This document shows, piece after piece, positions 9,840-18,032 of a DNA stretch of 64,000 bases. The stretch is taken from assembly GCA_963839535.1 (NCBI GenBank), contig CAWIVF010000014.1, positions 124,001-188,000 of the forward strand, in the 5' to 3' direction. Each line of letters begins with the position of its first letter. Position 1 is the stretch's first letter. The notes under the pieces are model-generated. The model was not told where the DNA came from, searched no databases, and saw only the letters and a list, made by a program, of their open reading frames with translations. This DNA is from RHKX01 sp963839535. GTDB taxonomy: Bacteria > Actinomycetota > Thermoleophilia > Solirubrobacterales > 70-9. The translations under genes and the position numbers were made by a program.

Positions 9840-10310
9840 ATGGCGCTCCACTGCCACGAGTGCGGGTTCGTCAACGCCGAGGGGGCGAACTACTGCCAGA
9901 AGTGCGGGGCCTACCTCGCGCGCCCGGAGGGCCACGACGAGCCCTCCACGCTCACCTACAAGATCGCCGAGACCGGCGACTTCCAGCCGATCGACATCGA
10001 GGAGATGGTCGAGGACAAGGGCGCCGCGCTGGTGATCCGCGCCGGCGGCGGCAGGGCGGGGGAGAGCTTCGCGGTCGACCAGGAGCGGATGAGCATCGGC
10101 CGCACGCCCGATGCGCCGATCTTCCTCGACGACGTGACCGTCTCGCGCAACCATGCGCTGCTGGTCCGCCGCAACGACGGCCTCTACATCGATGACCTCG
10201 GGTCCCTCAACGGGACCTACGTCAATCGCAAGCGAATCGAGTCCCATCTGCTCGTCGACGGCGACGAGATCCAGATCGGGAAGTTCAAGATCAGCTTCCT
10301 GGAGCGCTGA
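9840..10310 (+). CDS. GarA/OdhI-like FHA protein with N-terminal zinc ribbon
   Basis: 156 aa, intact. Residues 5-22 form a zinc ribbon (C5-x2-C8 and C19-x2-C22). A linker with Ser/Thr-rich EPSTLTYK sits where GarA has its PknB/PknG phosphorylation site. The C-terminal FHA domain (about 70-150) has the phosphothreonine-binding residues in GRTPD, TVSRNHALL and LGSLNGTYVN, almost word for word as in GarA. GarA/OdhI inhibits 2-oxoglutarate dehydrogenase and controls glutamate dehydrogenase according to Ser/Thr-kinase signalling; the same role is likely but unproven. The zinc ribbon is absent from mycobacterial GarA. Second gene of the operon, 9 nt after the RsiG-like gene. Confidence 0.85.
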   Translation: MALHCHECGFVNAEGANYCQKCGAYLARPEGHDEPSTLTYKIAETGDFQPIDIEEMVEDKGAALVIRAGGGRAGESFAVDQERMSIGRTPDAPIFLDDVTVSRNHALLVRRNDGLYIDDLGSLNGTYVNRKRIESHLLVDGDEIQIGKFKISFLER

Positions 10311-10313
10311 GGG

Positions 10314-11066
10314 ATGGAGCTCGGAACCTCAGCACCCCCGAGCCGCGGCAGCGAGCCGACCCGCTCGCGCAACGGCGACTCGCGCCCCCGCAAGGCGCTG
10401 ACGATCGGCGCCGTCTGCAAGGTCCTCGGCCAGGAGTTCGACGACATCTCGATCTCCAAGATCCGCTACCTCGAGGACCAGAAGCTGCTCGCCCCGCGGC
10501 GCACGCGCGGCGGATACCGCCTCTACAGCCAGGCCGACGTCGAGCAGCTGCGGGCGATCCTGCGCATGCAGCGCGACGAGTTCCTGCCGCTCCGGGTGAT
10601 CCGCCAGGAGCTCGCCGCCGGCAAGATCAGCGGCGAGCGCAACACCCGTGGAGCATCCACGCGCCGTGCGATGACGCTCGACGACCCCGGCGGCTGGATC
10701 GACCAGGACGATCTGATGGAGCAGACCGGGGCGACCCCTGAGCTGATCCGCGAGCTCGCCGACTTCGGCATCGTCCAGCCCGAGCAGCGCGACGGGGCCA
10801 TCCGCTACGACGAGACCGACGTCGAGATCGTGCGCGCCGCCGCGGAGCTCGCGCGCTTCGGCGTTCAGGGCCGCAACCTCCGGGTCTTCCGCAGCTCCGC
10901 CGATCGCGAGGCCTCGTTGCTCGAGCAGATCATGGGGCCGTCGCTGCGCTCGCGCAGCCCCGCGCGCCGGCAGGAGGCCCTCGAGAGCCTCGAGGGCCTG
11001 GCCGCCACCTGCACGCAGCTCAAGCACCTGCTGCTCGTTCGCGACCTGCGGCGGCTCCGGGGCTGA
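10314..11066 (+). CDS. MerR family regulator, FtsR-like
   Basis: 250 aa, intact. Winged-helix MerR domain at about residues 22-100 (LTIGAVCKVLGQEF, then SKIRYLEDQKLLAPRRT and GGYRLYSQADVEQLRAIL). A second HTH-like half follows (QTGATPELIRELADFGIV, IRYDETDVEIVRAA). This two-part layout matches Rv1828 of Mycobacterium and FtsR of Corynebacterium, which sit next to garA/odhI just as here; FtsR activates ftsZ. No effector-binding Cys cluster is visible. ATG at 10314, 3 nt after the FHA stop, so the two are cotranscribed. Confidence 0.85.
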   Translation: MELGTSAPPSRGSEPTRSRNGDSRPRKALTIGAVCKVLGQEFDDISISKIRYLEDQKLLAPRRTRGGYRLYSQADVEQLRAILRMQRDEFLPLRVIRQELAAGKISGERNTRGASTRRAMTLDDPGGWIDQDDLMEQTGATPELIRELADFGIVQPEQRDGAIRYDETDVEIVRAAAELARFGVQGRNLRVFRSSADREASLLEQIMGPSLRSRSPARRQEALESLEGLAATCTQLKHLLLVRDLRRLRG

Positions 11067-11088
11067 CCCCGGGCCCGTCGCCCCTCGC

Positions 11089-11566
11089 ATGCCGACCGTC
11101 TCGCGCAGCCGCCTGATCCCTGCTCCGGCCGAGCGGGTCTGGGCGCTCGTCTCCGATCCGCACAACCTGCCGCGCTGGTGGCCCGAGACGATCCGCGTCG
11201 AGGACGTCCACGGCGACCCCGGCTCGAGGCGCAGCCGCTTCACCCAGGTGCTCGAGACCAGCAAGGGCAAGCCCGTGCGAGCCGACTTCCGCTGCACCGC
11301 GTCCACCGCGGGCAGGAGGATCGTCTGGGAGCAGGAGCTCGAGGGCACGCCGTTCGAGGGATTCCTCCAGAAGGCGGAGCTCGAGGTCCTGGTCGAGGCC
11401 GCAACCGAGGACGGGATCGACCGAGGTCACGATCGAGGGCCGGCGCAAGCTGCGCGGCTTCTCCCGGTTCGGCTCGCCGATGATGCGCCGGGCCACGGGC
11501 CAGACCCTGCGCTCGGCGCTCGACGGGATCGAGGAGGCGCTCTGCGGGGCGCCGGCGGCGGCATGA
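11089..11566 (+). CDS. SRPBCC (START/Bet v1-like) family protein, frameshifted
   Basis: About 158 aa. Helix-grip fold of the polyketide cyclase/SRPBCC superfamily: the opening VSRSRLIPAPAERVWALVSD and NLPRWWPETIRVEDV are typical, as is the C-terminal helix LRSALDGIEEAL. Such proteins bind small hydrophobic ligands; a specific role cannot be given. A surplus C near 11420 (between DGID and EVTIEG) breaks the frame; the restored frame ends at TGA 11564-11566. Its stop overlaps the ATG of the FAD oxidase (ATGA), suggesting a shared transcript. Confidence 0.75.
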
Positions 11567-13217
11567 GCGCTCCGGAGAGCCCACGCGGCAAGGAGGCGCT
11601 CCGCCGCGACACTGCGTTCGACGCCTGGGGCGAGCCGGGCGCGAGCCCCGAGCTCAGCGACGAGCGCGAAGGCGATGCTGCGCGAGCGGATCGGCGAGAC
11701 CGAGCCCCGCGACCGGGTCGGCCTCGAGTCGGTGAGCCTGCCGCCCCCGATGGACCTGCCGCGCTCCGTGATCGAGGCGGCCGGCGGGGACGAGGCGGTC
11801 AGCACGGCCGACGAGGACCGGATCCGCCACGCGGCGGGCAGCAGCTACCGCGACCTCGTGAACCTCCGCTCGGGAACCCTGGCCGACTCACCCGACGCCG
11901 TGCTCGCCCCAGGCGACGCGGCGGCGGTGGCGGCGACGCTGGAGGCCTGCGCCGCCGAACGCATCGCGGTCGTCCCCTTCGGCGGCGGCACCAGCGTGGT
12001 CGGCGGGGTCGACCCCGTCCGGGGAGACTTCGAGCGACTGGTCTCTCTCGATCTCAGCGCGATGCGAGCGGTCGAGGTCGATCCGGTCTCCCAGATCGCC
12101 CGGCTCGGACCGGGCCTGCGGGGACCGGAGGCGGAGGCGGCCCTGAACGCGGCGGGCTTCACCCTCGGCCACTTTCCCCAGTCCTACCGCTACGCGACGA
12201 TCGGCGGCTTCGCCGCGACGCGCTCGGCGGGCCAGTCATCGAGCGGATACGGGCGCTTCGACGCGGTCGTCGAATCAGGTCGAGCTGACGACGCCCACGG
12301 GCACCCTGCGGACGCTGGAGACCTCGCACACCGCCGCGGGGCCCTCGCTGCGCGAGCTCGCGATCGGTTCGGAGGGCGTCTTCGGCGTGATCACCGACGT
12401 CAGCGTCCGGATCCGCCCGAAGCCCGCGCTCCGCGAGCACGAGGGCTGGTTCGCGCCCGGTTTCTCGGAGGGGATCGAGATCGTGCGCGCGCTCGCCCAG
12501 GGCGGGGTCGTCCCCGACGTCGTGCGCCTCTCCGACCGGGACGAGACCGAGGTCTCGCTGGCGATGTCCGGCCTCGCCGGGGTCAGGAAGGCGGGCCTCG
12601 AGCGCTACCTGAAACTGCGCCGGCGGGAGTCCGGCAGCATGCTGATCGTCGGCTGGGAGGGCGAGCCGGAGACGGTCCGCCGGCGCCGCGAGCTCGCCCG
12701 CAGGGTGCTGCGCGCCGGTGGCGCGATCCCGCTGGGCAGCGCGGCGGGCAGGTCATGGGACCGGGGCCGCTTCGAGGGCCCGCACCTGCGCGACTCGCTG
12801 CTCGACCTCGGCGTGATGGTCGAGACCCTCGAGACCTCGCACACCTACGCCCGCATCGGCGAGCTCTACGAGGCCGTGCGCCGGGCCCTCCACACCGCGA
12901 TGGAGCGCGGCGGCGGCAGGGGCCTCGTGATGTGCCACGTCTCTCACGCCTACGCCGACGGCGCCTCCCTCTACTTCACCTTCCTCACTCCGGCCGCGCT
13001 CGGCGAGGAGATCGAGCAGTGGCGCGAGGTGAAGTCGGCCGCCTGCGAGGCGATCGTTGCGAGCGGCGGCACGATCACCCATCACCACGCGGTCGGCCGC
13101 GATCACGCCCCCTACATGGCGGCCGAGGTCGGCGAGCTCGGGCTCGAGGCACTGCGGGCCGTGAAGGAGCGCCTCGACCCCGTGGGCGTCATGAACCCCG
13201 GGAAGCTCGGCCTCTAG
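11563..13217 (+). CDS. FAD-binding oxidase, alkyldihydroxyacetonephosphate synthase-like, frameshifted
   Basis: About 550 aa. VAO/PCMH-type flavoprotein. The FAD domain shows VVPFGGGTSVVGG, FTLGHFPQSYRYATIGGF and LAIGSEGVFGVITDV; the C-terminal cap has SHAYADGASLYFTF and the family ITHHHAVGRDH with the histidine cluster, and ends VGVMNPGKLGL. Best fit is the AGPS family (ether-lipid synthesis in eukaryotes); bacterial relatives include glycolate and aryl-alcohol oxidases, so the substrate is open. A 60-residue N-terminal extension precedes the FAD domain. Surplus bases near 11672 and 12280 break the frame. Coupled to the SRPBCC gene by ATGA. Confidence 0.85.
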
Positions 13218-13227
13218 CCCGAGGGGC

Positions 13228-14299
13228 CTAGCCCTTGCCGGAGGCGGCCAGCGGGATGTCCCCGGCCGCCAGCTCGGTGCCGATGAAGTTCAGGATCGGC
13301 GCCTGTTCCTGCGCCGCCCGCTTGATTCCCTGGCGCAGCTCGTCGATCGGGGAGGCCGAGACCTTGACCGACTTGGCCTGACCGCCGACGGAGAGCGCGA
13401 CGGCGGTGGGAACCGCGAGCCGGCCCGAGAAGTTGCCGTTCTCGTCGGGCTCGAGCGGTGAGCTGATCGGGTAGCCGGCGACGTCGCCGATCATCAGCCA
13501 GAGCAGGTAGGTGGTGCCCTCCTCGGGCTTCGGATCGAGGCCCTGGAGGTCGAGGTCGACGTACAGCTGCTGGTTGCTGACGAGGCCGAAGTCGGCGGTG
13601 CCGCCCACGCCGCTGCCATCGGTCGCCTCCAGGGGCACGCTGGTGATGTTCTCGTCGGTGGCGTCGCCGTTCTGCGCCGTCTCGGGCGTGGCGGGAGCGG
13701 CGGTCGTGTCGCCCTCGTCGCTGGAGAACACGCCGGCGACGACGAGGATGACCACGAGCAGGATCACCGCAAGGGCCGAGAGCAGGGCGATCATCCGCGA
13801 CTGGCCCGGCTGGATCCGGGGCAGGCCGCGGGAGCGGGACGCGGCGGGCTCCGCGGCGGCGGTCGGAGCGCCGGCTGGGGCCGTTGCGGCGGCGGGCTGA
13901 GCCGCCTGGGCCGGCTGCGACTCGAACTGCTCGCCGGCGCCGGGGAGCGCGGCGCGGCGCCGCTTGCCCCGGGGCTCCGGGAGGGTCGGAAGCTTGGCGG
14001 CAGGCGCGAGCTCGAGCAGCTCGCGCTCGAGCCGCTGAGCGAGCTCGAGGGTCTCCGGGTCCTGCTGGATGAAGCGGATGGCGTCGGCGCGGCCGATCGG
14101 GTCGGACTGGCCGAGCAGGTAGTCCGTCAGGCCGACCTCGGCGTCCGGATCGGCGCCGCCGAGGGCGGTCAGCGCCTGCGCGGGCCTTGAGCCGCACGGC
14201 GGCGACGTCCGTGCCGAGAAGGCCGGCGATGTCCTCATAGCTCTGACCCCGCTCGCAGACGAGCTGGAGCAGGGCGCGTTCGTCTCCCTTCAGCGGCAT
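13228..14299 (-). CDS. Membrane protein with sigma-region-4-like HTH and extracytoplasmic RskA-like domain, frameshifted
   Basis: About 357 aa. Residues 1-40 (LKGDERALLQLVCERGQSYE, then DIAGLLGTDVAAVRLKA) are a sigma-70 region 4-like helix-turn-helix. A cytosolic acidic/proline-alanine-rich linker follows, then one membrane helix (ALLSALAVILLVVILVVAGV) near residue 175 and an outside domain with GTTYLLWLMIGD, which resembles the anti-sigma K (RskA) C-terminal domain. There is no zinc-anti-sigma HxxxCxxC and no complete sigma factor. It could be a membrane-tethered transcription regulator; this is inference. A surplus base near 14188 breaks the frame after the HTH. Divergent from the thioesterase. 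Confidence 0.7.
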
Positions 14300-14305
14300 C
14301 GCGCA

Positions 14306-14311
14306 AGCCTA
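14306..14311 (-). promoter_or_regulatory. Leaderless -10 hexamer TAGGCT (minus strand)
   Basis: TAGGCT ends 6 nt before the ATG at 14299. The divergent gene has the identical hexamer at the same spacing, which makes this pair a clear example of the leaderless pattern. Confidence 0.6.
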
Positions 14312-14349
14312 CGCATTCCGGTGGCGGTCAAGTGCCGTTCTCGGCCCAA

Positions 14350-14355
14350 TAGGCT
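14350..14355 (+). promoter_or_regulatory. Leaderless -10 hexamer TAGGCT (plus strand)
   Basis: TAGGCT ends 6 nt before the ATG at 14362 of the thioesterase gene; no Shine-Dalgarno is present. Confidence 0.6.
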
Positions 14356-14361
14356 CCGCGC

Positions 14362-14784
14362 ATGCGGGACGCATCAGCCGGAATGGGCGACGAGACCCTC
14401 GAGACCGCCCTCGGCCTGGACGGCTACGTCCGCGAGGCCGACGACCTGGCGCGGATGCGGCTGACGGTGACCGACAGCGTGCGGCAGCCCTTCGGGATCG
14501 TCCACGGGGGTGCGTTCGCCTCCCTGGCGGAGTCGCTCTGCTCGCGCGCCACCTACGAGACCGTGGGCCCCGAGAACGGCGCCTTCGGCCAGGTCAACGA
14601 CACCGCGTTCCTGCGCCCGGTCTCATCGGGCGTGGTCGAGGGGGTCGCCCGGGCGCGCCACCGGGGCCGGACCAGCTGGGTCTGGGACGTCGAGATGAGC
14701 GACGAGCAGGGCCGGCTCTGCGCGATCACGCGGATGGTCATCGCGATCCGCCCGATCGAGCGTCCCCCGGCGGACGCGAGCTGA
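14362..14784 (+). CDS. PaaI family (hotdog-fold) thioesterase
   Basis: 140 aa, intact. Hotdog fold with the PaaI motif GIVHGGAFASLAESLCS (HGG and the following Glu form the catalytic region), followed by FGQVNDTAFLRPV and the strand pair GVARARHRGRTSWVWDVEM. These enzymes hydrolyse small aromatic or aliphatic acyl-CoAs; the exact substrate is unknown. It has its own leaderless promoter and is convergent with nadE, whose stop codon abuts its own. Confidence 0.88.
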   Translation: MRDASAGMGDETLETALGLDGYVREADDLARMRLTVTDSVRQPFGIVHGGAFASLAESLCSRATYETVGPENGAFGQVNDTAFLRPVSSGVVEGVARARHRGRTSWVWDVEMSDEQGRLCAITRMVIAIRPIERPPADAS

Positions 14785-16462
14785 TCAGCCGCGGAAGCGG
14801 TTCGTGATCGGCATCCGCCGATCGCGCCCGAACGCCTTCGGCGTGATCTTGATCCCCGGCGGCGCCTGACGCCGCTTGTACTCGGCCCGGTCGACCATCC
14901 CGGCGACGCGGTCCGCCACCTCGGGCTCGATCCCGGCCTCGATCAGCGCGTCGCGGCTGCCGTCCTGCTCGACGTAGTCAGCAAGGGCGGCGTCGAGGAT
15001 CTCGTAGGGGGGCAGGGAGTCGGTGTCGACCTGCTCGGGCCGCAGCTCGGCCGAGGGCGGTCGCTCGATCACCGAGGCGGGCACGAGCTCGCGGCCCGCG
15101 CGGCGGTTGCGATCGGCGACGAGCTCGTAGACGAGCAGCTTGGGCACGTCCTTGATCACGGCCAGGCCTCCCGCCATGTCGCCGTAGAGGGTCGCGTAGC
15201 CGACCGCCATCTCCGACTTGTTGCCGGTGCTGAGCGGGAGCCATCCGAACTTGTTCGAGAGGGCCATCACCAGGTTGCCGCGGATCCGCGCCTGCAGGTT
15301 CTCCTCGGCGATGCCGGGCTCGGTGCCCTCGAAGGACTCCGCCAGGGCATGGGCGTAGCCCTCCATGAGCTCGCCGATCTCGAGCTCGATCGCCTCGCAG
15401 CCCAGGTTCGCCGCGATCGTGCGCGCGTCCGACTGGGTGGCGTCGCTGGAGTGGGGGGAGGGCATGATCACGCAGGTCACGGCCTCCGGCCCGAGCGCGT
15501 CGGCCGCGACGAGCGGCCACGAGCGCGGAGTCGATCCCGCCGGAGAGCCCGAGCACCGCGCGGCTGAACCCGTTCTTGCGCGCGTAGTCGGCGACCCCGA
15601 GCACGAGCGCCCCGTAGACCTCCTCGAGGGCGGGCAGCGGCTCGGTGACGCCCCGCGCACGCGGGCCGGCCGGCTCGCCGAGGTCGAACGAGCCGATCAG
15701 CGCTCGCCCCGTCGCTCGGGGGCCGCGGGCAGCTCGAGGTCGCAGACGAGCAACTCGGGCTCGAACTGGCGGGCCCGGGCGATGGTCTCGCCGCCGGCGT
15801 CGACGACGACGCTGTGGCCGTCGAAGACCAGCTCGTCCTGGCCGCCGACGAGGTTGCAGAGCGCCACCGCCACCGAGCTCTCCCGAGCGCGAGCGCTGAC
15901 CACCTCGGACTCGCGCTGGATCCCGCGGCCACGGTGGTAGGGGGAGGCCGACGCGTTGACGATCAGGGACGCTCCGGCCTCGGCCTCGGTCGTGGTCGGC
16001 GGGCCCGGGAACCAGATGTCCTCGCAGACCGTCAGCCCGATCCTGATCCCGTTGACCTCGATCAGCTCGCCGCGGGGACCAGGCTCGAAGTAGCGCCGCT
16101 CGTCGAACACCCCGTAGTTGGGGAGCAGAACCTTGCGATGGACGCCCGCGACCGCGCCGTCGGCGACGACCGCGAGACCGTTGTAGAGATGGTCGCCCCG
16201 GAAGGGGCAGCCGATCAGGGCGACGATCCCGCTCGACGCCGGCGGCGATCTCGTCGAGCGCCTCATTGCAGGAGGCGACGAAGTGGTCCTTGAGCAGCAG
16301 GTCCTCCGGGGGATAGCCGCAGAGGGCGAGCTCGGGGAACAGGACGACCTGCGCGCCCGCCTCGCGCGCCTCCGAGACCGCCTTCGTGATCATCTTCGAG
16401 TTGCCCTCGACGTCACCCACGATCGGGTTGAGCTGGGCGAGGGCGAGGCGCAGGGCGGGCAT
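14785..16462 (-). CDS. nadE: Glutamine-dependent NAD+ synthetase, frameshifted
   Basis: About 558 aa. Makes NAD+ from deamido-NAD+, ATP and ammonia taken from glutamine. The N-terminal nitrilase-type glutaminase has its Glu (LFPELALCGYPPEDLL), Lys (HRKVLLPNYGVFDE) and Cys (GLTVCEDIWFPGPP). The C-terminal synthetase has the PP-loop GLSGGIDSALV and ends with PPGIKITPKAFGRDRR, typical of NadE. Frame breaks lie near 15535, 15700 and 16245; the one near 15700 needs a net shift of two, which two surplus bases (in a C5 and a G4 run) or one lost base would explain. ATG at 16462 has GATACT 6 nt upstream. Essential, so the breaks are probably errors. Confidence 0.93.
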
Positions 16463-16468
16463 CGGGGA

Positions 16469-16474
16469 AGTATC
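16469..16474 (-). promoter_or_regulatory. Leaderless -10 hexamer GATACT before nadE
   Basis: GATACT (minus strand) ends 6 nt before the ATG at 16462. Confidence 0.45.
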
Positions 16475-16567
16475 GCCCGCGGTGGAGACAGGCGGCGCGT
16501 CGAATCGGCGGAGACGGTGTTTCGGGTTGCTACCTTCCCCGCCCGTCACGACTACAGAAGGAACTCC

Positions 16568-18032
16568 TTGTCACGTATCGCACGTCTCTGCATCGCTTCC
16601 GCTGTGGTCGCCATCTCGGCCCTGGCCCCCGCCGCGGCCTCCGCGGCGCAGCCGGCGCTCTCCCATGCCGAGGCCCGCGACGCGCTCGTGGCCGCCACCG
16701 CCGCCCTCGCGCCGGCCCAGCAGCTCTCCGCCGGTGGAGACCTGCCCGCACCGTGAGGTCGACGCGACCGCCGCCCTCCGCGACCTCGCGGTTGCGGTTC
16801 CGGCGCTGAACCGCGCGGAGCGGCGCCGCGCGAACGAGCTGCTCAGGCGCCCGACCGACAAGAACGACCGGGACTACTTCGGCAAGGAGGCGCCCGGCTC
16901 CCCGATCTGCAGCGCCCATTTCTGCGTCCACTACACGGACAAGAAGCGCAACGCGCCCGACTCGAGCGCCTTCTCAGCGAGGTCGTCGACTCGACCGACC
17001 AGGTCCTACGCCGTCCAGAACGGCGCCACCGAGTCTGGACTGGCGCGACGCGAAGTCCGACGGCACCCGCGGAGCCCACGACGGCAAGGGGAATGCCGGG
17101 CAGGTCGACGTCTACATCACCAACCTCGGCAGCAGCCTCTACGGGTACGCCGCTCCGGACCCCGGCCAGCAGGGCTCGAAGCGCTTCGCCTATCTCGTCC
17201 TCGACAACGACTACGTCGGCTTCCCGAGCCCGCCGCTCGCCTCACTCAAGGTGACGATGGCGCACGAGTACAACCACATCCTCCAGTTCGGCTACGACAC
17301 GTTCCAGGACCTCTGGATGTTCGAGTCGACGGCGACCTGGGCCGAGCAGAAGGTCTACCCCTCGCTCAACGACTATCTGAACTACCTGCCGGTAGTGGCG
17401 CGGTATCCGCATCTGCCCATGACGGGGAGGGACAAGATCTACGGCGAGTCGGTCTGGAACCACTTCCTCGAGGCCCGCTACGGACCCGACGTCGTTCGGG
17501 ACGCCTGGGCGGAGTCCGACGAGGCAAAGCCGGCCCACTTCGCGGTGGCCGCATACGAGCGCTCGATCAAGCAGCACGGCGGCAGCCGCTTCAGCCCCGA
17601 TTTCGCGCGCCTACGCGATGGAGACCGCCGAGTGGAAGTCGAGCCCGCTGTTCCCGGACTCGTCGCGCTACCCGGACGTGAGGCGCAAGCTCAGGCTCGG
17701 GTCGAGCGGCCGGAAGCTCACCCTGGACAACACCTCCTACGCGCCTGGGCAAGGTCTCGACGAAGGGCTCGGCCCCGGTGAAGCTGATCGTCAAGGCGCC
17801 CAAGGGCACCCGCTCCTCGATCGCGCTGGTCGGGCGGACGGGACCCGCCGACTCCGGCGTGGTCACGTCGGTCTTCAATTACCTCGGCCGCGGCGGCAGG
17901 GGCACGGTCGAGATGCCCAACCCGGGCTCCTACGACCGGCTCACCGCGGTCGTCGTCAACGCGGACGGCCGCCGAGGACAACGCGGCTACCGCAAGGACG
18001 ACTCCCGCTACAGGGTCAAGCTGGCGCGGTAG
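16568..18032 (+). CDS. Secreted HExxH-type metalloprotease-like protein, heavily frameshifted
   Basis: About 485 aa. TTG at 16568 follows AAGGAACTCC and opens a Sec signal peptide (IASAVVAISALAPAAASA). The body has GSPICSAHFCVHYT, then AGQVDVYITNLG and the zinc motif TMAHEYNHILQFGYD with a downstream Glu in MFESTATWAEQKVY, the arrangement of a gluzincin-like peptidase (compare the MXAN_6640 family). A C-terminal beta domain (VKLIVKAPKGTRSSIALVG) probably binds substrate or wall. Frame breaks occur near 16735, 16975, 17015, 17035, 17612 and 17748; the one near 16975 looks like a lost base and the others like gained ones. The density is unusual, so a true pseudogene cannot be excluded. Confidence 0.7.

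Noticed and set aside
13228..14299. A complete ECF sigma factor
   Set aside because: Only a region-4-like HTH is present; there is no region 2, and the rest is a membrane protein.
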